A stretch of DNA of 64,000 nt from Vibrio qingdaonensis (GTDB lineage: Bacteria; Pseudomonadota; Gammaproteobacteria; Enterobacterales; Vibrionaceae): positions 42,970-106,969 of the forward strand of contig NZ_JAKRRY010000018.1 of assembly GCF_026191675.1 (NCBI RefSeq), written 5' to 3'. Both the position numbers and the translations under genes were made by a program. Every line of letters starts with the position of its first letter. Position 1 is the stretch's first letter. Of this stretch, positions 18,172 to 26,338 are shown in pieces. The notes below the pieces were generated by a model that was given only the letters and a program-made list of their open reading frames with translations, did not search any database and was not told the origin of the DNA.

Positions 18172-19379
18172 AAGTGTTAGTGGTGAATAAGTTTTTTTTC
18201 TTAAAAGGAGGCGCGGAAACGGTCTTTTTTCAAGAAAGAGACATGTTGATAGAGCGAGGGTTTTCGGTTATCGATTTTTCAATGATTCACAATGACAATT
18301 TAGCGTCTGACTACAGCGCTAGTTTTGTCGATAATGTGGATTATCACGCCAACGCGAGTTTATTCGGCGCGTTGAAAACCGCAGTGCGGTTTGTGCATAA
18401 CACCGAAGCGTGTGAAAAGCTTTCGGAATTGATTGCCACTGAACAGCCCGATATCGTCCATTTTCACAACATTTATCATCAACTGACGCCTTCAATCATT
18501 AAGATCGCTAAACAAGCTGGGTGTAAAACGGTACTCACGGCTCATGATACTAAAATCGCTTGTCCTAGCTATACCATGTATAGAGATGGACATACCTGTG
18601 AAGCGTGTTTACAAGGCAGTGTGTTTAACGCGTTAAAGTATCGATGCCAGCAAGGGTCATGGTTTAAAAGTGGTTTACTTGTTGCAGAAGCCTTGTATCA
18701 ATCGCTCGTTAAAAACTATCAATGCCTAGATGTAATCGTGTCACCTAGCCAGTTTTTAGCCAATATTATTCGCCGTAAGCTCCCCAATAGTAGAATTGAG
18801 GTCATTGTGAATGGCATTGATGAGAATGTTAATCAGCAAGATGTCGCTGATCATCGATATTTCTTGTATTTAGGGCGATTAAGTCAGGAAAAAGGCGTCG
18901 CAACAATGGTTGCAGCTTACGAGCAGTCTAACCAATCGATCCCATTAAAAATCGCGGGAACTGGGCCGCTTGCTGACGCCTTGTCTGGTAGGAAGAACAA
19001 GGTTGAGTGGCTTGGCTTTAAAACGGGTGAGGCGTTGCATTTGCTCATTAAACAAGCCAGTGCTGTCATTGTTCCTTCTGAATGTTATGAAAACTGCTCG
19101 ATGTCGGTTCTTGAAGCAATGGCGTATGGTAAGCCTATTATTGGCGCCAATATCGGTGGCATCCCTGAACAAGTTCGAGATGGAAAGGAAGGGCGTTTAT
19201 TTGAAGCAGGTAATGTCCATGCTCTTGCCTGTGTGATGGATGAATTTGCGATACGTCCGGAGCTGACAAAGTACTACGGTGAACAAGCAAGGCAACGGTT
19301 AGAGACGCATTATTCATTGAGCTCTCATCATCGACAGTTGGTCGATTTGTACCAACGTTTATTGGGTGAACAATCATGA
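18168..19379 (+). CDS. Glycosyltransferase family 4
   Basis: A 403-residue retaining glycosyltransferase of the GT-B fold. The N-terminal domain has the glycine-rich loop FFLKGGAETVF and the acceptor-side segment VHFHNIYHQLTPSI. The C-terminal domain has the donor-binding GRLSQEKGV and the family 4 hallmark EAMAYGKPIIGANIGGIPEQV. A CEACL cysteine pair near residue 144 is seen in related cytoplasmic enzymes of this group. It starts on an ATGA overlap with the upstream GT2 gene. It adds one sugar of the repeat unit; which one cannot be told. Confidence 0.88.
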   Translation: MKVLVVNKFFFLKGGAETVFFQERDMLIERGFSVIDFSMIHNDNLASDYSASFVDNVDYHANASLFGALKTAVRFVHNTEACEKLSELIATEQPDIVHFHNIYHQLTPSIIKIAKQAGCKTVLTAHDTKIACPSYTMYRDGHTCEACLQGSVFNALKYRCQQGSWFKSGLLVAEALYQSLVKNYQCLDVIVSPSQFLANIIRRKLPNSRIEVIVNGIDENVNQQDVADHRYFLYLGRLSQEKGVATMVAAYEQSNQSIPLKIAGTGPLADALSGRKNKVEWLGFKTGEALHLLIKQASAVIVPSECYENCSMSVLEAMAYGKPIIGANIGGIPEQVRDGKEGRLFEAGNVHALACVMDEFAIRPELTKYYGEQARQRLETHYSLSSHHRQLVDLYQRLLGEQS

Positions 19380-20482
19380 AAGTAACCGTATTAGGGACAC
19401 GTGGCATTCCGGATGTATTAGGGGGCGTCGAAACACATTGCCAGCACCTTTATCCTCTTATTGTTGAACAAGGATTTGAGGTAGAGGTTATCGCACGCTC
19501 GCCTTATGTCTCTTACAAAGCCGCGAGTTATAAGGGGGTTAAGACCAAAGCATTGTGGGCACCTAAAAAAACCTCATTGGAGGCTATTGTTCATTCCACT
19601 ATTGCGGCAGCTTCTACCTTAACTGATGGCTCGAATGTGGTACATGTTCATGCGATAGGTCCAGGGTTAGTCGTGCCATTGCTACGTCTAATGGGGAAGA
19701 AAGTGGTATTCACCCACCATGGCCCTGATTATCAGCGTGAAAAATGGGGGAGGTTAGCAAAGATTGTTTTGAAGCTTGGTGAACGTTTAGCTGTTAAATA
19801 TGCCAACGAAGTCATTGTTATATCAGAAGTGATTAATGATCTTATTAAGCAATCTTATCAACGAGATGATGCAAAACTCATTTATAATGGCGTTAACTCT
19901 GCCAAAGCTCTGCCATCGGATGTCGTACAATCTACATTAGAGCGCTATCAGTTATCTGCTCGAGGCTATATGGTCGCAGTAGGTCGTTTTGTAGAAGAAA
20001 AAGGCTTTCATGATCTTATACAGGCATACAAAAAATCCAAGCTTGATATGCCTCTCGTATTGATAGGGGATACTGATCATGAAAGTGATTACAGTCACGC
20101 ATTAAAACAGGCCGCGAAGGAGACACCTGGTGTGATCCTGACAGGCTTTCTAAAGGGAGAGGCGCTACAAGTGGTCTTTTCTCAAGCTAAGTTATTCGTC
20201 ATGCCTTCTTATCATGAAGGTTTGCCTATTGCACTGCTGGAGGCGATGTCGTATTCCTTACCTGTGGTGGTGAGTGATATTGCACCAAATTGTGCGGTTG
20301 AACTTGGATCTGATTGCTACTTTTCCGTTAAAAATATCGATGAATTATCGCAGGCAATTCAGCAAAGGTGTGTGATGCCGCGACAAGATTACCAACACTT
20401 TTTAGCGCGATATGACTGGCATAAAATCGCTCATCAAACGGTGGGTGTTTACAACAAAACGTTGGGAATTGAGCGTGACTAA
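19376..20482 (+). CDS. Glycosyltransferase family 4
   Basis: A 368-residue GT-B enzyme. The N-terminus VTVLGTRGIPDVLGGVETH is the donor or acceptor loop of a GT4 subgroup, and the C-terminal domain has VGRFVEEKGFHDL and the EX7E-type stretch MPSYHEGLPIALLEAMSYSLPVVVSD. It overlaps its upstream neighbour as ATGA and is overlapped by the small membrane-protein gene downstream. It is the third glycosyltransferase of the operon, so with the initiating hexose the repeat unit probably holds about four sugars, unless an enzyme acts more than once. Confidence 0.88.
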   Translation: MKVTVLGTRGIPDVLGGVETHCQHLYPLIVEQGFEVEVIARSPYVSYKAASYKGVKTKALWAPKKTSLEAIVHSTIAAASTLTDGSNVVHVHAIGPGLVVPLLRLMGKKVVFTHHGPDYQREKWGRLAKIVLKLGERLAVKYANEVIVISEVINDLIKQSYQRDDAKLIYNGVNSAKALPSDVVQSTLERYQLSARGYMVAVGRFVEEKGFHDLIQAYKKSKLDMPLVLIGDTDHESDYSHALKQAAKETPGVILTGFLKGEALQVVFSQAKLFVMPSYHEGLPIALLEAMSYSLPVVVSDIAPNCAVELGSDCYFSVKNIDELSQAIQQRCVMPRQDYQHFLARYDWHKIAHQTVGVYNKTLGIERD

Positions 20483-20903
20483 TCATCTTAATAAAAGTAG
20501 TGACTCGGATGAGCCTGATAAGAGCCGGGCAGTGACTCAATTTTACCGAGTTTTACAGCAAGAAACGCAACAAAGCTTAAGCGAAGAGCAAAAGCAAGCC
20601 ATTGAAAAAGCGGTGAATCAAGTTGGTTTGGTCGCAAAGCATTCGGTTGATATTCGCAAAAGCTTTCCTTGGTTCGGTAAGCGCTACTATGTGGTGGTGC
20701 TGAGTGGGCGAGATCGCCGTGCGGCGGCCCGTCAAGGCGAGTCGAAATGGATAGTCTACGCAACGACAGCATTGATCACCACGTTTGTTCTTGCGGGTGG
20801 GGTGCTCGTGTTGCTGGCATTGTATTTATTAAAGTCTGCGCTGGGTATTGACTTGTTCGAGAACTTTTCACTAGGAATCTGGGATTGGTTTCAATCATTG
20901 TAA
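20475..20903 (+). CDS. Small hypothetical membrane protein of the exopolysaccharide operon
   Basis: I do not recognise a named family. The product is 142 residues: a polar, glutamine-rich N-terminal half (VLQQETQQSLSEEQKQAIEKA), a basic patch (KSFPWFGKRYYVVVLSGRDRRAAARQ), and one or two hydrophobic segments near the C-terminus (WIVYATTALITTFVLAGG, VLVLLALYLLKSAL). The GTG start at 20475 overlaps the glycosyltransferase by eight bases, so it is very likely translated from the same mRNA. A regulatory or assembly role in polymer synthesis is only a guess from context. Confidence 0.6.
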   Translation: MTNHLNKSSDSDEPDKSRAVTQFYRVLQQETQQSLSEEQKQAIEKAVNQVGLVAKHSVDIRKSFPWFGKRYYVVVLSGRDRRAAARQGESKWIVYATTALITTFVLAGGVLVLLALYLLKSALGIDLFENFSLGIWDWFQSL

Positions 20904-20923
20904 GGATTGAGTGGGAGCGTTAA

Positions 20924-22357
20924 ATGACAGGAAATAAACAAGGTCAATGGTCCGCTAAGCGGTGGTTAGGTTTATTATCATTATTGTACCCCGTTACTTT
21001 CCAAGCTTACGCTGTCGATGAGCTCGAGAAAGTCACATCGATCGTGGGACTTAACACGCCCGTCACCAATCCGGGTATGGGGGTTGAAACTTTCCACGAT
21101 GGGTGGGGCACCGTCTTAACGCTAGAGCAATACCCTGTGTCAGGAATGGGATACTACCGGTATTATTGGAGTGAACTCGAGCCACGCGAAGGTGAATACA
21201 ATTTTACTCTCATTGATGACTTGCTGGAAAATAACACGAAGCAATCACGGCGAGTCGCGTTGCGCTTTATGGCTCTAGATGAACCGTTTTCAGGTACAAA
21301 AATCCCACAATGGCTTATCAAAAAAGGTGTTGCAGGGCAGTGGGTTGAAAATGGCAAAACCTTTGTGGCTAATCTTGACGATCCAATATATATCGCCTAC
21401 GTCGAAAAGTTACTCAGCGCTTTTGGAGAGCGTTACGATAATGACTCACGGCTTGCTCAGGTTGATATTGGCATCGTGGGCTCCTGGGGCGAGTGGCATA
21501 ACAGCAACTTTCCTGAACTGGAGCCACTGCATAGTAAGTATTCATATCAGCAGTTAAATAAGTACGTCGATCTGCATTTTTCAGCGTTTCCAACTACTGA
21601 AAAATTAATGCTGATAAGCGGAGGTTCCTCTCTCGCATACGCGATTGAAAAAGGTTCAGGGTGGCGTGCCGATTGTTGGGGCGATTGGCATAATTTTTCC
21701 CCGACTTGGAGTCATATGAACGATGACTACCCGTATCGTATTCAGCAAGTAAAACAGCAGACGCCGTTATTTGATACCGCTTGGCAGCGTAAGCCTGTTA
21801 GTTTTGAAGTGTGTGGGGACATGCATGGCTGGTGGGCTACGCAACAATACACCCGAAATCAAGTGACAGCGTCACTCGATTGGGCAATTAGCCAGCATGC
21901 GAGTAGCCTAAATTTGAAATCGACACCCATTCCTGAGCAGTACCGCGATTTATTAGATAAGGCACTGCTAAAAATTGGCTATCGCTTTCGAGTTGATACG
22001 ATTCGTCATTCTAGTTCCGTGTCGGCGGGGCAAGAGTTCGCACTGGAAACTCATATTTTTAACGATGGTGTGGCACCAACCTATCAACCTTATTATGCGT
22101 ATTATCGATTAGTTAATAGCAGTGATGAGGTGGTGTCTGTTGTAGAAGACACGACAAGCACTGAGACTTGGCTTCCAGGGTTATATCAATCCACAGTGAA
22201 CATGGTGTTGCCTAAAGGGATAAAGGTAGGTCATTATTTTGTCGAAATGGCTGTGAGCGAAAGCCGTGATAGTCAGCCTTTGAATCTCGCCAACGTGGGA
22301 CAGCAACCGGATGGATGGTATCGCTTAAGCGAAGTCGTTGTTAAAGCATCACAGTGA
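20924..22357 (+). CDS. Secreted DUF4832-type, glycoside-hydrolase-like protein
   Basis: A 477-residue exported protein with a signal sequence (about MTGNKQGQWSAKRWLGLLSL through AYA). The mature part starts with NPGMGVETFHDG and YYRYYWSELEPREGEYNFTLID, then RRVALRFMALDEP and VDIGIVGSWGEWHNS. This is the barrel-like region typical of DUF4832/DUF4874 proteins, which resemble glycoside hydrolases with possible acid residues in SELEPREGE and GSWGEWH. A C-terminal sandwich-like domain follows. It closes the operon, 20 bases after the small membrane protein. It may trim, modify or bind the polymer in the periplasm; no activity is proven. Confidence 0.7.
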   Translation: MTGNKQGQWSAKRWLGLLSLLYPVTFQAYAVDELEKVTSIVGLNTPVTNPGMGVETFHDGWGTVLTLEQYPVSGMGYYRYYWSELEPREGEYNFTLIDDLLENNTKQSRRVALRFMALDEPFSGTKIPQWLIKKGVAGQWVENGKTFVANLDDPIYIAYVEKLLSAFGERYDNDSRLAQVDIGIVGSWGEWHNSNFPELEPLHSKYSYQQLNKYVDLHFSAFPTTEKLMLISGGSSLAYAIEKGSGWRADCWGDWHNFSPTWSHMNDDYPYRIQQVKQQTPLFDTAWQRKPVSFEVCGDMHGWWATQQYTRNQVTASLDWAISQHASSLNLKSTPIPEQYRDLLDKALLKIGYRFRVDTIRHSSSVSAGQEFALETHIFNDGVAPTYQPYYAYYRLVNSSDEVVSVVEDTTSTETWLPGLYQSTVNMVLPKGIKVGHYFVEMAVSESRDSQPLNLANVGQQPDGWYRLSEVVVKASQ

Positions 22358-22373
22358 GAATGACGATAGAAGT

Positions 22374-22391
22374 CGTCGCTATATAGCGACG
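22374..22391. other. 18-bp perfect palindrome after the exopolysaccharide operon
   Basis: CGTCGCTATATAGCGACG is a perfect palindrome 17 bases after the last stop codon. It has no T-run behind it. It could be an mRNA 3' hairpin or a protein-binding site. Confidence 0.5.
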
Positions 22392-22493
22392 GTATGTCGA
22401 CAAAATAGGGATTTTTTCTGATTTTATTAACGGCTACGGGCGGAAATAGACTAATATACCCGGCTATTATTTTAGCCTGAGCCCTTTACATCA

Positions 22494-23747
22494 ATGAGCA
22501 CTATCACAACCCCAGCCAACTTTACTGAACTTGGCCTTATTCCACCGCTATTAGCCCGACTAACTGAGCTGGAATACCAACAGCCAACACCCATTCAGGC
22601 GCAAGCGATACCAAGTGTTTTAGCTGGACGTGATCTCATTGCTGGGGCCAATACCGGTTCAGGTAAAACGGCGACCTTTGCTTTACCGCTATTGCAGCAA
22701 TTGCACGAAGAAAAGCCGTCGATGAGCAAAACTGCGAAAGGCAATTATGTCTCGGGCCTTATACTCGTCCCAACTCGTGAACTGGCTAAACAAGTTGCGG
22801 ACACGATTCGCTCTTATGCCGTGTACTTTAATGGCGCGATCAAAACCGTTGCCGTGTTTGGTGGGGTGTCGGCCAACACGCAAATGCTTTCGCTGCGCGG
22901 TGGCACAGATATTCTTGTCGCAACCCCAGGTCGACTACTGGATCTCATTTCAAGCAACGCGATTAAACTCGATAAGGTCAAAACGCTAGTGCTTGATGAA
23001 GCTGACCGAATGCTAAGCCTTGGTTTTACCGATGAACTCACAAAATTGTTGGCGCTCGTACCACAGAGTAAGCAAACCTTATTGTTCTCAGCAACGTTCC
23101 CTGAACAAGTTCAGACTTTAACTCAAGGCTTGTTGAACAACCCAGTTGAAATCCAATTGCAAAGTGCCGATGCCAGCACTTTAGTACAACGCGTATTCTC
23201 TGTGAACAGAGGTGAGAAAACAGCGGTTCTTGCGCACTTGATTCAACAGAACCAGTGGCGACAAGCCCTCATATTTGTCAATGCTAAAAACGCCTGTAAT
23301 CACCTTGCTGAAAAGCTATCGAAACGCGGCATTACCGCAGAGGTATTTCATGGTGACAAAGGTCAGGGCGCTCGTAGCCGAGTACTTGAAGCCTTTAAAG
23401 CAGGTGAGATTGAAGTACTCATTGCCACCGATATCGCCGCGCGTGGTTTAGATATTGAAAAATTACCCGTAGTGATCAACTTTGATTTGCCAAGAAGCCC
23501 GGCAGACTACATGCACCGTATTGGTCGAAGCGGTCGAGCTGGAGAAGTGGGTCTAGCATTGTCACTGATTGATTACGAAGATTACCATCACTTCAAAATT
23601 ATTGAGAAAAAGAACAAAATTCGTCTAGAACGGGAAGAAGTCGCTGGCTTTGAAGTTGAAGAGGAGTTTAAAGAAGAATACCTTCAGTTAAACAAACCAA
23701 TGGCCAAGCCTGCTGGCACTGGCAAGAAAAAGAACAAGCGTAGCTAG
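22494..23747 (+). CDS. DEAD-box ATP-dependent RNA helicase, RhlE-like
   Basis: A 417-residue helicase with all core motifs: Q motif (FTELGLIPPLLARLTELEYQQPTPIQ region), Walker A AGANTGSGKTA, PTRELAKQ, TPGRLLDL, the DEAD box LVLDEADRML, SAT, ATDIAARGLDI and HRIGRSGRAG. The tail is short and basic (GTGKKKNKRS). Such proteins remodel RNA in ribosome assembly or mRNA decay in the cytoplasm. The length and tail fit the RhlE/SrmB group; the exact orthologue is not clear. It is a single gene, convergent with purA2. Confidence 0.9.
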   Translation: MSTITTPANFTELGLIPPLLARLTELEYQQPTPIQAQAIPSVLAGRDLIAGANTGSGKTATFALPLLQQLHEEKPSMSKTAKGNYVSGLILVPTRELAKQVADTIRSYAVYFNGAIKTVAVFGGVSANTQMLSLRGGTDILVATPGRLLDLISSNAIKLDKVKTLVLDEADRMLSLGFTDELTKLLALVPQSKQTLLFSATFPEQVQTLTQGLLNNPVEIQLQSADASTLVQRVFSVNRGEKTAVLAHLIQQNQWRQALIFVNAKNACNHLAEKLSKRGITAEVFHGDKGQGARSRVLEAFKAGEIEVLIATDIAARGLDIEKLPVVINFDLPRSPADYMHRIGRSGRAGEVGLALSLIDYEDYHHFKIIEKKNKIRLEREEVAGFEVEEEFKEEYLQLNKPMAKPAGTGKKKNKRS

Positions 23748-23804
23748 TTTGGTAAATAGGTGACTGGCGAGTAAACGTCATTTCGCTTAAATCATGCTTA
23801 TTGA

Positions 23805-23840
23805 ACGAATAAACCCGGCGATATCGCCGGGTTTATTCGT
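23805..23840. terminator. Bidirectional terminator between the helicase and purA2
   Basis: A perfect palindrome of 36 bases with a GC-rich core (CCCGGCGATATCGCCGGG) and flanking AT-rich arms lies between two convergent genes. The arms supply T-rich ends on both strands, so it can stop transcription from either side. Confidence 0.85.
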
Positions 23841-23857
23841 TTCTATACGGGTGGAGT

Positions 23858-25117
23858 CTAATCTCGAATGATCATCTGCTCACGCTCAGGACCAACAGAT
23901 ACCATACGAACGGGTACACCCATCAGTTCTTCAATACGAGTGACATAGTCTTGAGCACCTTTAGGTAAGCTCTCGAAAGTACGGCAGCCTGTAATGTCCT
24001 GTTCCCAACCCTGCATATTTTCATAGACAGGTTTAAGCGCAGCAGTTTGAGGCCAAATTGGGTTCTCCGTATGTTCACCGTCATACGCGACACAAATTTT
24101 TAAATCCTTAAGGCCAGTCAAGCAGTCGATTTTGGTTAGTGCAATTTCCGTTGCCGCTTGGAGTTCCACGCCATTTTTGGTGGCGACAGCGTCAAAGAAT
24201 CCCATGTCGCGAGGGCGACCAGTAGTAGCACCGTATTCATTCGCGCATTCGCGGAAGTTGTCTTGCTCTTCCATTGCAGTCACCAGCGTACCCGTGCCGA
24301 CTGAAGAGCTAAAGGCTTTGGCTACCGCAATAACTCGCTCTGGTCGTAGTGCAGGTAATCCACTGCCAATACCAGCATAAGCGGCAGTCACATTGGAGGA
24401 CGTCGTCCAAGGGTACTCACCATAAACCAAATCGCGACCAGCCCCTAATTGAGCTTCAAAAAGTAAGTTTGCGTCTTTGGCTTGCAGCGCTTTTAGTGGC
24501 TCTGTTACGTTGCAGATAAATGGACGCCAAGATTTCGTCACTTCTAGCAACCATTCCGTGATTTCTTTTGCGCTTTGAGAGTAGTCACAGTTAGGGTAAA
24601 GCGCTTTAAGTTGAGGCATTTTCCAGTCGAGCATAAATTGCAGGCGCTGTTCAAGGACGTCTGGTTGCTTCAACCAACCAACAAGAATGCCTTTTTTCAT
24701 AACTCGGTCACCATAGGCTGGCGCAATACCTTGCCGAGTGGATCCGTAAGCCGCATCACCTAAGCGTTGTTCCTCTAGCGTATCTTCAAGCGCGTGAAGA
24801 GGAAGACAAAGTGTCGCGCGATCTGAAATGCACAGATTAACGTTCACACCTGCCGATTCTACTTCGGCGATTTCTTCGCTAAGCGCGGCTGGGCTGATCA
24901 CCATGCCAGGGCCGAGTACAGCGGTGCAATTAGGATTAAAAATGCCGCTTGGAAGTTGGTGTAATTTGAACGTACCAAAATCATTGACGACGGTATGACC
25001 TGCATTGTTACCGCCTTGAAAGCGAATACTTGCAGACGCATTTGCTGCTAAAAAGTCAACGATACGGCCTTTACCTTCATCACCCCAGTTAGCACCCACA
25101 ACAACAATAGACGACAT
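23858..25117 (-). CDS. purA2: Adenylosuccinate synthetase, PurA2-type paralogue
   Basis: A 419-residue enzyme that should join IMP and aspartate with GTP to give adenylosuccinate in AMP synthesis. The P-loop is GANWGDEGKGR, followed by GGNNAGHTV and the C-terminal RIEELMGVPVRMVSVGPER. Several usually strict positions differ from the housekeeping enzyme: GSTRQGIAPAYGDR where TTGRGIGPAYEDK is usual, and TTSSNVTAAYAGIGSG where SSNTTAGGVATGSG is usual. This fits the second PurA copy known in several Vibrio genomes. AGGAG stands seven bases before the ATG. It is divergent from a LysR gene, a common sign of local control. Confidence 0.88.
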   Translation of the reverse strand: MSSIVVVGANWGDEGKGRIVDFLAANASASIRFQGGNNAGHTVVNDFGTFKLHQLPSGIFNPNCTAVLGPGMVISPAALSEEIAEVESAGVNVNLCISDRATLCLPLHALEDTLEEQRLGDAAYGSTRQGIAPAYGDRVMKKGILVGWLKQPDVLEQRLQFMLDWKMPQLKALYPNCDYSQSAKEITEWLLEVTKSWRPFICNVTEPLKALQAKDANLLFEAQLGAGRDLVYGEYPWTTSSNVTAAYAGIGSGLPALRPERVIAVAKAFSSSVGTGTLVTAMEEQDNFRECANEYGATTGRPRDMGFFDAVATKNGVELQAATEIALTKIDCLTGLKDLKICVAYDGEHTENPIWPQTAALKPVYENMQGWEQDITGCRTFESLPKGAQDYVTRIEELMGVPVRMVSVGPEREQMIIRD

Positions 25118-25272
25118 AATACTTCTCCTAATTGATTAGGGAATCAGCTTAATCTTGTAGAGTGAATAAGAAAAATTAATTATAATTATTAGCTTGATAA
25201 GAAACTCATATGGGGAGAGTTCGTTTCCTCAAACTAAATCTGTGTCCAAACGGCACGCAATGGAAGCGGAAC
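25118..25272. promoter_or_regulatory. Divergent control region between purA2 and the LysR gene
   Basis: The 155-base gap contains the purA2 ribosome site (AGGAG) and an AT-rich segment near 25175-25195 with the palindrome AATTATAATT. LysR-type proteins usually bind in such gaps. I cannot pick out a definite T-N11-A operator. Confidence 0.4.
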
Positions 25273-26136
25273 ATGTTAGATATTCATTGGCTCAAAACGT
25301 TTGTGGTACTCGCTGAATACCAGCATTTCGGTAAAGCTGCGAATGCATTGCACATGACCCAGCCCAATGTAAGCTTGCACCTGAAGCAGCTTGAACAGAC
25401 GACGGGCGTAAAATTGTTGGATAGAAACCCTTTTCATTTAACACAGGCAGGCCAGCGATTGTTGGAAAGTAGCAAAAAGACACTTCAGGAATTGCAGGTC
25501 TGCCAAGCCGATCTCACAGCGCTTAATGACTTAAATCGCGGCACCATTACGATTGCAGCGAGTGATATTATTTCTAGGATGCTACTGATAGAAGCGTTTA
25601 AGCTGTTTAAAGAGGCCTATCCTGGAATGGATCTGGTTCTCCTTAATACGACGTCTTCACAGGCTTCAGCGCGCGTTAAAAGCGCGGAGGCAGACTTAGG
25701 ATTTGTTATCTCTCAGAAGCAAACTCAACCCTTACATTTTGTCGAGCTTCAACAAGTAAAATGGGTCGCTTTTGGTCATGGTTTTGAACAACACATTAAA
25801 GACCAGAGCGAGCTCACGCTTATTCTTCTTGGGCATGATACACGAACGCGAGATCTGATTGATGAAGCGCTGCCAAAATTAAATTTGTCAAACTATCGAG
25901 TGATGGAGGTGGGGAGCGTAGACGCACAAATTGATTGGGCTGAAGCGGGGTTTGGTGTGGCGATTGTCCCAGAATTTGCTTTATCAACGAAGCGTAATAC
26001 GCAAACCACAGTGACACCTTTACCAGACTTTCCCACAACCAGTCTGGGGTATATTGTTCGGCAAAATCAAATTTTGTCCAAAGCGATCAAGCAGCTCTTA
26101 CAATGGGTTGGATACGACAGTGTAGTGGATAAATAG
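25273..26136 (+). CDS. LysR-family transcriptional regulator
   Basis: A 287-residue regulator with the winged HTH at the N-terminus (LDIHWLKTFVVLAEYQHFGK, then AANALHMTQPNVSLHLKQLE) and a periplasmic-binding-like effector domain (from about residue 90, GTITIAASDIISRMLL). I use the ATG at 25273, which places the HTH at the usual distance from the start; a longer in-frame reading begins at 25210. It is divergent from purA2, so purA2 and its own gene are the natural targets. The effector is unknown; a purine-related signal is only inference. Confidence 0.85.
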   Translation: MLDIHWLKTFVVLAEYQHFGKAANALHMTQPNVSLHLKQLEQTTGVKLLDRNPFHLTQAGQRLLESSKKTLQELQVCQADLTALNDLNRGTITIAASDIISRMLLIEAFKLFKEAYPGMDLVLLNTTSSQASARVKSAEADLGFVISQKQTQPLHFVELQQVKWVAFGHGFEQHIKDQSELTLILLGHDTRTRDLIDEALPKLNLSNYRVMEVGSVDAQIDWAEAGFGVAIVPEFALSTKRNTQTTVTPLPDFPTTSLGYIVRQNQILSKAIKQLLQWVGYDSVVDK

Positions 26137-26338
26137 AACCTAAATATTGTTTGTATAGTGATGGTTGATTAATAAAATACGTCGATAGGGTTCGCTATTT
26201 TTATGGAATATGTCAATAATACACGAGATGCTTAAGTGCCGTTTTCGTTTTCCAAACGATTCATCATGACTCTAGGTGTTGGTTAGCAAGCTCAGGCAAT
26301 TTCTCTTCATAACAGCGCACATGATTAAATAAGCTTAC

